From the NCBI RefSeq assembly GCF_047501465.1, contig NZ_JAZDRL010000002.1, positions 1 through 64,000 of the forward strand: a stretch of DNA of 64,000 nt, read 5' to 3'. The notes beneath the pieces are model-generated. The model was given only the letters and a program-made list of their open reading frames with translations. It made no database searches and had not been told where the DNA came from. This stretch comes from Pseudochelatococcus sp047501465. GTDB lineage: Bacteria; Pseudomonadota; Alphaproteobacteria; Rhizobiales; Beijerinckiaceae. Below are positions 36,864-45,632 of this stretch, piece by piece. How positions within the stretch are numbered: the first letter of the stretch is position 1; each line of letters starts with the position of its first letter. Made by a program: the position numbers and the translations under genes.

Positions 36864-37388
36864 ATGCCACATTCCTATTCCGAGCATAAAGACTGGATGC
36901 TTGAAAAGTATCTGGCACTCAAGCCTGATTGCGTGATTGATATAGGCGTGGGGGCAGGGACGTACGCAAAGCTAATGCGCCCTCACTTCCGTGCATTCTG
37001 GACCGGAATTGAGGTATGGGCTCCGTATATCGAGCAGTTTGACCTCAAAACCAAATACGACCAGCTTATTGTTGCCGATATCCTTCACCTTGATTTCAGT
37101 ACAATCTCCCCACGCCCGACGCTAGCAATTGCCGGTGATGTGCTGGAGCATATACCCAAAGACACGGCAAAACAGCAGATTGCCAGGATCAAAAATTGGG
37201 TCGACGATCTACTGATTTCTATTCCGCTTGGTGAAATGCCCCAAGATAGCGTTGGTGGGAATTGGTACGAGCGTCACCTCGCAACATGGGAGCATGATGA
37301 GATGGTGCAAGCGCTTGGCGACGGCGTTGTCGATGCCATCAAGGGAAAATCCCTTGGTGCTTATCACTGGTCACGTAAAAGCGTATAA
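36864..37388 (+). CDS. Class I SAM-dependent methyltransferase
   Basis: 174 residues with the SAM-binding motif CVIDIGVGAGTYAKLM (about residues 24-39), an acidic residue at the end of the second strand (WTGIEVW), and AIAGDVLEHIPKD (about 89-101) as the post-II motif. Shorter than most class I enzymes but complete through the last strands. The substrate is unknown. It stands alone after tRNA-Arg; the 280 bases in between show nothing recognisable. Confidence 0.78.
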   Translation: MPHSYSEHKDWMLEKYLALKPDCVIDIGVGAGTYAKLMRPHFRAFWTGIEVWAPYIEQFDLKTKYDQLIVADILHLDFSTISPRPTLAIAGDVLEHIPKDTAKQQIARIKNWVDDLLISIPLGEMPQDSVGGNWYERHLATWEHDEMVQALGDGVVDAIKGKSLGAYHWSRKSV

Positions 37389-37454
37389 ACAGAACTCTGC
37401 CACGTTATCTCATTTATCAATATGCCTTAAATAATATCAATATCGAATAACCAA

Positions 37455-37673
37455 TTAGATTGATTGGTCTTTTCTATTTTTCATGCCAGTAATCTCATGT
37501 CGATTAACGGCTCGTTCAATCCCATCAGGGCCACGAACACGAAATTGCTGCTCTCCATTGTCATCACGCGCAGGCATCAGCCGAGTAATCTCGAATGAGC
37601 CACTGCGCGGCTGACCATATATTCCTGGGCGAAGATTCACTTGATCACCTACTATGTAGGATATTGTTGTCAT
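37455..37673 (-). CDS. Small conserved-looking hypothetical protein
   Basis: 72 residues starting MTTISYIVGDQVNLRPGIYG, with AGGGAAA before the ATG at 37673 (a longer frame starts at 37700). The pattern VGDQVNLRPG...FEITRLMPARDDNGEQQFRVRG...ERAVNRHEI resembles short beta-barrel proteins, with a VGD turn and alternating strands. I have the impression of similar small proteins in Rhizobiales but cannot name a family. No signal peptide or membrane segment. Confidence 0.7.
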   Translation of the reverse strand: MTTISYIVGDQVNLRPGIYGQPRSGSFEITRLMPARDDNGEQQFRVRGPDGIERAVNRHEITGMKNRKDQSI

Positions 37674-37834
37674 GATTTTTTCCCTATGAATTGAGTTCAT
37701 TGTGGAAGGCCTACCACAATAAAGCGATAGTAACTTAATCTATGTCGATTATATGCTGCTTGAGAAACTTTCAGTATCGACATACGGTTTTAATCGAATA
37801 TTCGTAAAAGCTGCTACTTAGCAGCCTGAGAGCA

Positions 37835-37966
37835 TTATCCAAGCTTAAGCAAGGCGTCGATCTCAGCTTGGAATGCTATTTCTAAAGAGGAATCCAAGCC
37901 CCAGAAACTCACACGCGATCTGCCAGATTCATAGGTTCGAATTGGATTTGGAAAGTTGAGTGACAT
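37835..37966 (-). pseudogene. Truncated DUF1488 gene
   Basis: A 43-codon frame, MSLNFPNPIRTYESGRSRVSFWG followed by a LEIAF...DALLKL segment, matches the N-terminal half of the DUF1488 family (usually about 85-90 residues). It stops at TAA just after LLKLG, and the expected C-terminal half is not found in any frame downstream. No clear ribosome-binding site is present. It lies in a region rich in insertions and is best read as a decayed gene, although a short functional form is not excluded. Confidence 0.55.
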
Positions 37967-38447
37967 AGGATCACGCTCTGTTAGGCACCCATCCACTTAA
38001 GAGCCAAAGCGCTCAGATGGATAAAAAATACGCCTGCAAGCACCCGGATTGGCATCCACGCTTTGCTTGGACTTCATGGCACCATAAAAACCCGGACAAA
38101 TGCCAAATCGCCAAGCGAACAAGCATCCCTTCTAACCGCAAGCAATGCTTTTCAAAAATCACCCTCCCATTAATACACAAATTGCAATTCTTTCAAAAAA
38201 CAAATACATCACACACCATAAACATTTTTCAATCTTATATTATTATTTTACTTCAACATCCAATTAAATCAGCAGAAATAACATTAAATCGCATCTTATT
38301 ATTACATGTATTTTATTTAAATTAATAAAATCCGCAGACAAATAACACACGTGAAGTGGCAACATTAAATCATAAAAAATCAAGCTCTTTCTGAACGCAA
38401 GAATATGGGGGCAATTATATAAAAATCACGCATCACTCTGAAATTTA
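37967..38447. other. A+T-rich intergenic region left of the insertion sequence
   Basis: About 480 bases between the DUF1488 remnant and the IS. Strongly A+T-rich from 38150 onward. A 102-codon frame at 38017-38325 on the plus strand is not convincing: its first half has unusual Trp/His/Lys content and its second half is A+T-driven. No RNA gene recognised. Confidence 0.4.
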
Positions 38448-39298
38448 GGCTGAGGATTCAAATTAAGTAATACGAGAATAAGATAGCGATTGTTACGGCG
38501 TTGAGGAACGATTGAGCTGATTTGTCATATCGTGTAGCGATGCGGCGCCAGTTTTTGAGTTTGGCAAAGCATGCCTCCACCCTCCATCTTTTTTTATAAA
38601 GCTCTGTATCAATTGTATTTTTGACTTTTGCATTTTTTCGGTCTGGCACACAATATGTGATGTTTGCGGCTTCAACGCAGGCGCGGATGTCTTTGGAAAC
38701 ATAGCCTGTATCCGCCAGTATCTGGCGTAAATTTGGATGATTGCAGGCGTTGATCAGCAGCGGGGCGAGGCAAACATCGTGAATGTTGCCACCCGTGATC
38801 AACCATGCGACGGGTTTGCCGCGCCCGTTACAGGCCAGGTGGATTTTACTCGTCCAACCGCCGCAAGATCGACCTGTGGCAGGACATCCTTTTTTTGGGC
38901 GCCAAGAGCCGAACGCTGTACCCGTATCGTGGTCGAATCTATCATAAGTGTCTCATCTTGCGCGTCTTTTTCGGATAAAGCCTGAAAAATACGCGTCCAG
39001 ACGCCCTGAGCGTTCCAGCGTTGATAGCGCGTGTAAAGTGTTTTGTGTGGTCCGTAAATCGCCGGAGCCTGCCGCCACATCACACCCGACTGAAGAACAT
39101 AAACAATCCCCGATACGACCCGCCGATCATTTACACGCCGCCGTCCCCGCTTCACCTTCGGCAACAAATCCTGCAATTTGGACCAGGCAATGTCATTGAT
39201 ATAAAAAGGATATCCACCCATCAGAAACCTCAAAATTAAAGCGATGATGGGAGTGAATCAAAACACTTATAAATATTCGTTAATTTGAAGGCTTAACC
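38448..39298 (-). mobile_element. IS5-family insertion sequence, IS427-like group, complete
   Basis: 851 bases bounded by imperfect inverted ends: the left end reads GGCTGAGGATTCAAATTAA and the right end, read inward, GGTTAAGCCTTCAAATTAA, 15 of 19 matching. A TA dinucleotide flanks both ends (38446-38447 and 39299-39300), as expected for a TA target duplication. It carries one transposase in two frames joined by a slippery run. Both ends and all transposase regions look intact, suggesting recent insertion. Confidence 0.85.
38458..39221 (-). CDS. IS5-family transposase, expressed by -1 frameshift
   Basis: Two overlapping frames make one DDE transposase. The first (39221 down, through QKK at about 38890) begins MGGYPFYINDIAWSKLQDLLP and has the DUF4096-like N-terminus and the first catalytic Asp in MIDSTTIRVQRS. 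At the A7 run (complement of 38890-38896, read A-AAA-AAG) a -1 slip moves into the second frame, giving GCPATGRSCGGWTSKIHLACNGRG, then LITGGNIHD, the second Asp in LADTGYVSKD, and the catalytic Glu region RWRVEACFAKLKNWRRIATRYDK. In the zero frame the first protein stops at 38799. Without the slip the active site would be incomplete. Confidence 0.88.
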
Positions 39299-39392
39299 TA
39301 ATAAGATATTCATGCTCAAGCTACCTATTTAAAGGCAGGCGGTTAATCCAGCTGGATTAACTATGCCAACTTCAAACATTTGGGAGTGTGTA

Positions 39393-39773
39393 ATGCTTTT
39401 CGAGGGTGGCTTTAACTTTTCCAATTTCATCGTCCAGATTATGGCGATTTTTGTCTTCATCCTTTGGTTCTGGTTGCTCATCACAGTATTCGGCGATCTG
39501 TTCCGTCGACAAGATATCTCGGGATGGGGGAAAGTGTTTTGGGTGATCGGTCTGATCATTTTTCCATATCTTGGCATTTTTATTTACCTCCTCACACAGG
39601 GCAATGGCATGGCCGAACGTGCAGAAGCTCGCGCCAAGCATATGCGCGAAGAATTACGTCACACAATTGGCTTCAGCGTGGCCGACGAACTTGAGAAGCT
39701 TGATCGCCTAAAGGCAGCTGGCTCCATTACCGCGGAAGAGTACAGCAAGCTTCGCGCACGCGTAGTTCAATAA
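39393..39773 (+). CDS. Small membrane protein with PLDc_N-like segment and SHOCT domain
   Basis: 126 residues. Two membrane segments come first: FNFSNFIVQIMAIFVFILWFWLLITVFGDLF and ISGWGKVFWVIGLIIFPYLGIFIYLL, the latter matching the phospholipase D nuclease N-terminal (PLDc_N) pattern. The C-terminus DELEKLDRLKAAGSITAEEYSKLRARVV is a SHOCT domain, a short helical oligomerisation motif. Start at ATG 39393 with GGGAG before it; a start at 39363 lacks support. Role unknown, in the family sometimes linked to envelope stress. A strong terminator follows. Confidence 0.85.
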   Translation: MLFEGGFNFSNFIVQIMAIFVFILWFWLLITVFGDLFRRQDISGWGKVFWVIGLIIFPYLGIFIYLLTQGNGMAERAEARAKHMREELRHTIGFSVADELEKLDRLKAAGSITAEEYSKLRARVVQ

Positions 39774-39795
39774 GGCGACTATAGAGGTAAATGAA

Positions 39796-39825
39796 AGCGT
39801 CCCGACCAGCTCGGGACGCTTTTTA
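39796..39825 (+). terminator. Rho-independent terminator of the SHOCT gene
   Basis: AGCGTCCCGA and TCGGGACGCT form a perfect 10-bp stem around CCAGC, followed by five T. Confidence 0.93.
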
Positions 39826-39851
39826 TTCGTCACTGCAATGGAGGCAATACT

Positions 39852-39998
39852 TTATGGTGCTTTACTGAAGCACCTGCAGGGCATTGAATAGCTGTTTGCG
39901 AAAAACTGGTATCGTTCTTCTTCCGAATTCTCCGTTTCACCCTTATCGGCCCGGTAAAAGCATACCTTCATCGGCATATCTGCGCGGCTATAGCTCAC
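39852..39998 (-). CDS. Possible small protein, unrecognised
   Basis: A 48-codon frame from GTG 39998 (or ATG 39977) to TAA 39852, containing VCFYRADKGETENSEEERYQFF and ending CRCFSKAP. The amino acid make-up is protein-like and Cys-containing, but there is no good ribosome-binding site and no known family. The rest of the 330-base gap between the terminator and tRNA-Arg holds nothing I can name. Confidence 0.25.
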   Translation of the reverse strand: MSYSRADMPMKVCFYRADKGETENSEEERYQFFANSYSMPCRCFSKAP

Positions 39999-40159
39999 CT
40001 TATGTTCCGCTCAAAACTGGATAGCTAAAGGTCACCCTGGCCATTTTCTTCATGCCCCTGAGATAGCGCAAAGGCGCACGTCCAAAGCCGAGCAACATAA
40101 TTATGCGGACAGAAGAGAGATTGGGATTGAGGGAAAAACGGCCAACTCATTGAAATGAT

Positions 40160-40236
<77 letters not shown>

Positions 40237-40364
40237 CTTGCTCCGGCGCATGCCAGAGCAACATAGATGATGCGATTACCTTATTTCAGCCTCGCACGCT
40301 ATCCTTTTCTGTCCCTGTCCACACCTTGAAGCTGCTAATGAGGGGTTTTTGTTTGCCAACCTGC

Positions 40365-41063
40365 TCATGAGCGCTCTATCTCCCCACCAACGCTTATGGC
40401 AACTGCTGCTCCATCGAAGTCCGTAAGCTGTTTGCGATGAAGCAGGAATACAGCTTGAGAGCCAAACAGGTTCCAGAACCACCACGGTGCCTTAACACCC
40501 ACAGGCCGGCCGCCAGCACTTAAGGCTGTCGCACGCTCAATCCCTGCACCAAGAGATTGACATAATTCGACAAAATCCCTGATCGTACAAAAATGGATAT
40601 TGGGCGTATCGTACCATGTATCCGGCAGGTTTTTTGTTACCGGCATGGTTCCCTGCAATGCTAAATGAGCGCGCACGCGCCAGTAGCCGAAGTTGGGCAA
40701 TGATACAATCGCTCTTCGTCCAATTCTGAGCATATGCTCAAGCACCACACGTGGTTGACGCGTTGCCTGTATTGTCTGCGACAGGATCACGTAATCGAAA
40801 CAATCATCCGGATAGTCTGCAAGATCGGTATCGGCATCTCCTTGAATGACCGATAACCCTCGCGCAACACAGCGGCTGACGCCATCATGCGAAAGCTCAA
40901 TCCCACGCCCGTCAACATTACGTTCATGTACAAGCAGTTCAAGCAGCGCCCCATCCGCACAACCCACATCGAGCACCCTTGATCCAGGTGACACCATACG
41001 GGCCACAAGGAGATGATCCTGACGGGCGCCATTTAGCTCAAAATGCGGGGAGTGGCTGCGCAT
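40365..41063 (-). CDS. metW: Methionine biosynthesis protein MetW
   Basis: A class I methyltransferase-fold protein that accompanies MetX in many proteobacteria and is needed for its full activity in acylating homoserine. SAM-type motif SRVLDVGCADGALLELLV (about residues 28-45), then YDYVILSQTIQATRQP-like FDYVILSQTIQ and SLPNFGYWRVR, which are MetW-specific. ATG 41063 is directly preceded by a GTG at 41066 that abuts the metX stop, so the two genes are coupled. It ends about 130 bases from tRNA-Arg(CCG). Confidence 0.94.
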   Translation of the reverse strand: MRSHSPHFELNGARQDHLLVARMVSPGSRVLDVGCADGALLELLVHERNVDGRGIELSHDGVSRCVARGLSVIQGDADTDLADYPDDCFDYVILSQTIQATRQPRVVLEHMLRIGRRAIVSLPNFGYWRVRAHLALQGTMPVTKNLPDTWYDTPNIHFCTIRDFVELCQSLGAGIERATALSAGGRPVGVKAPWWFWNLFGSQAVFLLHRKQLTDFDGAAVAISVGGEIERS

Positions 41064-41066
41064 CAC

Positions 41067-42245
41067 TTAAATACCTCGCGTCCGTGCCGCTGCACGCAGG
41101 AAACCACCTGTTGTTGCAATCAGCTCAGGTTCGTCGAGTAGAAAAGCGTCATGCCCTTTGTCACTCTGGATTTCCACAAAACTTACTGATGCGCCTGACG
41201 CATTAAGCGCATGCACAATGGCACGCGAATTACTGGTCGGAAAAAGCCAATCTGACGAAAATGAGATAATGCAAAAACGCGTTTTCGAACCGCGGAATGC
41301 ATTGGCTAGAATGCCACCATGACTGCCCGCAAGGTCAAAATAATCCATCGCGCGCGTTACATAAAGATAACTATTAGCATCAAAGCGTTCGACAAACGCT
41401 TCGCCCTGATGGCGCAGGTAGCTCTCAACCTGAAAATCAGCATCAAAGGTGAAAGTTGGTGCAGCACGGTCCTGCAATCGTCGACCAAATTTTCGATGCA
41501 ATGCAGATTCAGACAGATACGTTATGTGGGCACCCATTCGGGCAACCGCGAGACCTTGCGCGGGACGCGTTCCAGCTTCCAGATAACGCCCGGCACGCCA
41601 CTCAGGATCCGCCATAATAGCTTGCCGTCCAACTTCGCTGAAAGCGATGTTCTGGGCCGAGTGGATTGGCGCGGTCGCAATCGGCATTGCAGCATAAACG
41701 CGCTCGGGGAAGCTTGCAGCCCATTCAAGCACCTGCATCCCCCCCATGGAACCACCTGCGACGCAAAACAGCGTATCAATACCAAGATAATCAACCAGCA
41801 TGGCCTGCGCGCGCACCATGTCGCGGATGGTTACCAGCGGAAAGCTGAGGCTCCACGGTTGTCCGGTTTCCGGATTGATAGATGCCGGCCCGGTACTGCC
41901 TAGACAGCCACCGACAACGTTTGAGCAGATGACAAAATAACGATCCGTGTCTATGGGCCTGCCTGGCCCTATCATCGTACTCCACCAGCCCGGCTTGCCT
42001 GTTACCGGATGCACATTGGCCGCATGCTGATCACCCGTTAATGCATGACATATCAGCACCGCATTAGAACGCTGCTCGTTGAGTGTGCCGTATGTCTGAT
42101 ATGCAATCTGCAAAGGTGAAAGCGCTATACCGCTATCAAGAACAAGCGGCTGCTCAGGTCCGAAATTTGCCACGAGACTATCAGGCGATTCAACCTGTGA
42201 AACCGAGGCGAGAGGCGAGGCTGAGGAAAAGGGGGCACCCGTCAT
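41067..42245 (-). CDS. metX: Homoserine O-acyltransferase MetX
   Basis: Acylates homoserine (acetyl or succinyl) as the committed step of methionine synthesis. An alpha/beta hydrolase of 392 residues: nucleophile Ser in VAGGSMGGMQVLEW (about residues 155-168), Asp in SFSSDWLFP, His in SDKGHDAFL near the C-terminus. The N-terminus LSPLQIAYQTYGTLNEQRSNAVLICHALTG is typical. Acetyl versus succinyl specificity cannot be decided by eye; MetX-MetW pairs in proteobacteria are often succinyl-specific. Divergent from the chorismate mutase gene. Confidence 0.95.
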   Translation of the reverse strand: MTGAPFSSASPLASVSQVESPDSLVANFGPEQPLVLDSGIALSPLQIAYQTYGTLNEQRSNAVLICHALTGDQHAANVHPVTGKPGWWSTMIGPGRPIDTDRYFVICSNVVGGCLGSTGPASINPETGQPWSLSFPLVTIRDMVRAQAMLVDYLGIDTLFCVAGGSMGGMQVLEWAASFPERVYAAMPIATAPIHSAQNIAFSEVGRQAIMADPEWRAGRYLEAGTRPAQGLAVARMGAHITYLSESALHRKFGRRLQDRAAPTFTFDADFQVESYLRHQGEAFVERFDANSYLYVTRAMDYFDLAGSHGGILANAFRGSKTRFCIISFSSDWLFPTSNSRAIVHALNASGASVSFVEIQSDKGHDAFLLDEPELIATTGGFLRAAARTRGI

Positions 42246-42304
42246 CTATGCTTCAATGTCCAAACCAAAGAGGGAGGTAATGTAGTGACAACAGCAAGTT
42301 TGAT

Positions 42305-42404
42305 GCCGCTTTTGAAGGATCATCACACCGTCCGCAACCGATTACAATTAAGCGGCTTCTGTTCGTTATTCAGAACATGTTCGACAGATTGACACCGCTG
42401 TCAA
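42305..42404 (-). promoter_or_regulatory. metX promoter and structured leader, with palindrome shared with the divergent gene
   Basis: TTGACA-CCGC-TGTCAA (42389-42404) is a 6-bp inverted repeat whose arms are each a perfect -35 hexamer, one for each direction. On the metX side AACATG/CATGTT lies about 17 bases on. The metX leader then contains GCCGCTT paired with AAGCGGC (42350-42356 and 42305-42311), a 7-bp stem with a 38-base interior. I do not recognise it as a known SAM riboswitch class. Confidence 0.4.
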
Positions 42405-42525
42405 GGGGCGAGGCATGGCCAGATCTGGAGAAAAACGATAACATCTGTCTTTGCATATCGGCAAAGGGCGCTTACAACATCAAGCTTCCGCCGGTGTCGC
42501 GGATCTCTGGGATATGGATTCGGTA

Positions 42526-43374
42526 ATGAGCGCTCCAGCGACGATTGAGAAGAATAATGCCACTCAGTTGGCGCAACTGCGCGAGGAAATCGATCGGATC
42601 GATGCTGAAATGCATCGTCTGCTCATTGAGCGTAGCGAGATCGTCAACGCACTTATATCCGTGAAGGGCACACAATCGTCAGGGCAAGCATTTCGCCCAG
42701 GCCGTGAGGCCGACATGATGCGTCGCCTTGCAGGCAGACATCACGGCATTTTACCGCTCGATACAGCTGAAAACATCTGGCGTATTATCATCTCAACCTT
42801 CACCTATGTGCAGGCGCCCTTTAGTGTGCACGCGGATATATCCGCGGGAGATGGGCCAATGCGCGATTCAGCACGGTTCCATTTTGGTTTCACCGTTCCC
42901 TATGCTCCTCATACCGGGGCAGCGGCGGTGATTGCGGCAGTAGCAAAGTCAAAGGGCGATCTGGGCATTTTCCGACCCGACCAGAATACAGCTGTTAACC
43001 CGTGGTGGGAGGCTCTGCGCGATCGGAATGCTCCCAAGATCATTGCGCGATTGCCGTTCATCGAACGCCCTGGGCATCCAGCCGGAACACCCCTATTTGT
43101 CGTATCCAAACCGCTTGAAGATGCAGCCGTGCGCGAGATTGTGCTCATTGCTGTAAAAGTTGAACGATGGCGTGAGGATACTGAAAAGACACTTACGGCT
43201 ATTGGTGCGGAAATTACAGGATCTGCCGGAGTTGAAGGCGGATTGTCGCTGCTTGTGGCAATCGAAGGAGAAGCGGGGCTCGATGCCATCACCACGGTAC
43301 TGGCGCAAGCGCGTGTGGGGCGCATCGAGGCTGCGGAAGTGGGTAGCCATGCACGACGTTTTGTCATTCCCTAA
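42526..43374 (+). CDS. Chorismate mutase (AroQ type) with C-terminal extension
   Basis: 282 residues. The N-terminal AroQ helix bundle is LAQLREEIDRIDAEMHRLLIERSEIVNALISVKG, with the active-site Arg and Lys and the following RPGREADMMRRLAGRH. The C-terminal two thirds (from about residue 95) resemble the substrate-binding part of prephenate dehydratase-like proteins and an ACT-like end, but without the full dehydratase motifs. It would convert chorismate to prephenate for the TyrC encoded two genes downstream. Starts at 42514 or 42451 are alternatives. hisC follows after 115 bases. Confidence 0.85.
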   Translation: MSAPATIEKNNATQLAQLREEIDRIDAEMHRLLIERSEIVNALISVKGTQSSGQAFRPGREADMMRRLAGRHHGILPLDTAENIWRIIISTFTYVQAPFSVHADISAGDGPMRDSARFHFGFTVPYAPHTGAAAVIAAVAKSKGDLGIFRPDQNTAVNPWWEALRDRNAPKIIARLPFIERPGHPAGTPLFVVSKPLEDAAVREIVLIAVKVERWREDTEKTLTAIGAEITGSAGVEGGLSLLVAIEGEAGLDAITTVLAQARVGRIEAAEVGSHARRFVIP

Positions 43375-43489
43375 AGATTTTCTTGCTCTGAGAGCTCGCT
43401 TGCCCTGAAGCTTAGCTTGCAAAAAACTGTTTTCTGCTAAACATGCGGCAATGATTGCCGTCGTGTCTATCTGTTGGAGTTTTGCTGTC

Positions 43490-44608
43490 ATGAGTGGTTT
43501 GCCAGCCCGCCCTGTGCCCAAAGCCGGCGTTCTAGCGATTGATCCTTATGTACCCGGTCGCAGCTCCGTAACCGGCGTGGCGAAGGTTCATAAACTATCC
43601 TCAAACGAAACACCGCTTGGCCCCAGCCCAACAGCTATCCGCGCGGCGCAGGAAGTTCTTACGGGACATGTTGAAGCTTATCCGGATGGTAGCGCGACCC
43701 GTTTACGCAATGCCATCGGGCATCGTTTTGGCCTTGACCCCGCACGCATTGTTTGTGGTGCGGGCTCCGATGACATACTGCACCTGTTGGCACAGGCTTA
43801 TCTTGGACCGGGCGATGAGGGCATTCTGACGGAACACGGCTTTCTCGTTTACAAAATCGCCATTCTGGCGGCTGGTGCCACGCCCGTCATCGTGCCAGAG
43901 AAAAACTATACCACTGACGTTGATGCCATCCTCGCAAGCGTTACTCCGCGCACAAAGATTGTGTATATCGCCAACCCGAATAACCCTACAGGTACTTATC
44001 TACCATTTAATGAAGTGAAACGGCTGCATGCCGGTCTAGCTTCAAATGTGCTGCTCGTGCTCGATGGCGCTTATGCTGAATATGCACGTGCCAACGATTT
44101 TTCGGCCGGCATTGAACTTGTATCGGAAAACGAAAACGTTGTGATGACACGCACATTCTCCAAGATCTACGGCCTTGCAGCCTTACGGCTTGGATGGTGC
44201 TACGCGCCTGAAGGGGTTGCCGATGCGCTTAATCGCATTCGCGGGCCATTCAACGTAAACGGACCGGCGAGCGCTGCGGGTATCGCATCGTTGGCAGATG
44301 AAGCACACTTGGCTGCTGCCATCGCCCATAATAACCAGTGGTTGACTTGGTTGACTGAAGGCTTGCGCGGATTGGGTCTTGAAGTCACACCAAGCGCGGC
44401 GAATTTTCTGCTGGTGCACTTTCCGCAAGGTGAGGGGCGGGATGCACGCGCGGCTGATGCCTTTCTCGCAGCACGCGGGATCATTGTACGCGCGGTTAGT
44501 GCATATGGCTTTCCGAACGCCCTGCGTATCACCGTAGGCTCGGAAGAAGCGAACCGATTGCTGCTTGCAGCATTGAGCGAATTTCAGGGACAGAAGAGCA
44601 ATGGCTGA
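43490..44608 (+). CDS. hisC: Histidinol-phosphate / aromatic aminotransferase
   Basis: A class II PLP aminotransferase of 372 residues: SSNETPLGPSP at the N-terminus, IANPNNPTGTY, the PLP-binding Lys in TRTFSKIYGLAALRLGW (about residue 225), and the C-terminal Arg. Its place between chorismate mutase and TyrC suggests that it also transaminates aromatic intermediates (prephenate or arogenate route), in addition to or instead of histidinol phosphate; this is inferred from context. Start at ATG 43490 (MSGLPARP); the frame opens at 43451. The stop overlaps the start of the next gene by 8 bases. Confidence 0.92.
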   Translation: MSGLPARPVPKAGVLAIDPYVPGRSSVTGVAKVHKLSSNETPLGPSPTAIRAAQEVLTGHVEAYPDGSATRLRNAIGHRFGLDPARIVCGAGSDDILHLLAQAYLGPGDEGILTEHGFLVYKIAILAAGATPVIVPEKNYTTDVDAILASVTPRTKIVYIANPNNPTGTYLPFNEVKRLHAGLASNVLLVLDGAYAEYARANDFSAGIELVSENENVVMTRTFSKIYGLAALRLGWCYAPEGVADALNRIRGPFNVNGPASAAGIASLADEAHLAAAIAHNNQWLTWLTEGLRGLGLEVTPSAANFLLVHFPQGEGRDARAADAFLAARGIIVRAVSAYGFPNALRITVGSEEANRLLLAALSEFQGQKSNG

Positions 44609-45539
44609 AGGCTTGAAGCGGCGCGAAACACCGCTGGTTGATCGTTTGGTGGTCATCGGACCGGGGCTTATCGGCTCATCCATTTTGCGCGCAGCGCGCG
44701 CAACCGGATTGGCGCACACGCTTGTCACCACAGATGCCCACTCAGGCGTTCGCGAACGCGCGCGAGAACTTTCCCTAGCGGATGAAGTACCTGACACATC
44801 GGCAGAGGCAGTGGCTGGCGCCGATATAGTGATCCTCTGTGTGCCCGTGGGGGCAATCGCATCTGTTGTTGCAGAGATTGCGGATCATTTAAAACCCGGT
44901 GCGATTGTTTCGGATGTTGGCTCTGTCAAAGGCTGTGTCGTCGAGAAAGCCGGTCCATTACTTCCCAAGAGTGTGCATCTTGTCCCCGCCCATCCAGTTG
45001 CTGGCACGGAATATTCAGGTCCGGATTCCGGATTCGCAACTCTCTTCGTCAACCGCTGGTCTATCATCACACCTCCTGAAGGAGCTGATGCAGAAGCCAT
45101 CGCAAAAATTGCCGCGCTATGGGAAACGATTGGCGCAAACGTCGAATTCATGAGTGCGCATCATCATGACCGCGTGCTTGCTATCACCAGTCACGTGCCG
45201 CATCTCATCGCCTATAACATCGTAGGTACGGCTGCGGACCTTGAGGAAATAACGCAATCGGAAGTGATCAAGTTTTCCGCTGGTGGTTTTCGCGACTTTA
45301 CACGCATCGCCTCATCAGATCCCACGATGTGGCGCGATGTGTTTCTCAACAATAAGGATGCAGTGCTTGAAATGCTGGGGCGCTTCAATGAAGATATCGC
45401 CGCCCTGGCGCGCGCTATCCGGTGGAGCGACGGCGATGCGCTATTCGAGCTCTTCACTCGCACCCGCGCCATTCGCCGTAATATCATTGAATTAGGCCAG
45501 GAAACAGCTGAGCCCGACTTTGGTCGCAAAAAGGGCTGA
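44601..45539 (+). CDS. tyrC: Prephenate/arogenate dehydrogenase
   Basis: NAD(P)-dependent oxidative decarboxylation leading to tyrosine. 312 residues: Rossmann motif VVIGPGLIGSSILRAARATG (about 13-32), SDVGSVKGCVV, VPAHPVAGTEYSGPDSG with the catalytic His, and the helical C-terminal dimer domain (TSHVPHLIAYNIV, FSAGGFRDFTRIASSDPTMW). Specificity between prephenate and arogenate (TyrA versus TyrC) is inferred from alphaproteobacterial relatives. Translationally coupled to hisC. Confidence 0.92.
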   Translation: MAEGLKRRETPLVDRLVVIGPGLIGSSILRAARATGLAHTLVTTDAHSGVRERARELSLADEVPDTSAEAVAGADIVILCVPVGAIASVVAEIADHLKPGAIVSDVGSVKGCVVEKAGPLLPKSVHLVPAHPVAGTEYSGPDSGFATLFVNRWSIITPPEGADAEAIAKIAALWETIGANVEFMSAHHHDRVLAITSHVPHLIAYNIVGTAADLEEITQSEVIKFSAGGFRDFTRIASSDPTMWRDVFLNNKDAVLEMLGRFNEDIAALARAIRWSDGDALFELFTRTRAIRRNIIELGQETAEPDFGRKKG

Positions 45540-45632
45540 GACGGTGGTTGGTTTGTGGAGCGTTCAGATACTTAAACGATATGCATTGAACATTACGATC
45601 CGAACAATACACAAGCCACCGTCATGTATCGA

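Noticed and set aside
38017..38325. 102-codon plus-strand frame left of the insertion sequence
   Set aside because: Its second half is driven by A+T-rich sequence, it has no ribosome-binding site and no family pattern; the first half may be the shadow of an old minus-strand sequence.
38458..39221. Insertion-sequence transposase as a frameshifted pseudogene
   Set aside because: The break coincides with an A7 slippery run, the frames join to a standard sequence, and the ends are intact; a programmed frameshift is more likely.
42305..42356. SAM-II riboswitch upstream of metX
   Set aside because: The position would fit, and a 7-bp stem exists, but the conserved aptamer core cannot be recognised by eye; kept only as an unidentified leader hairpin.
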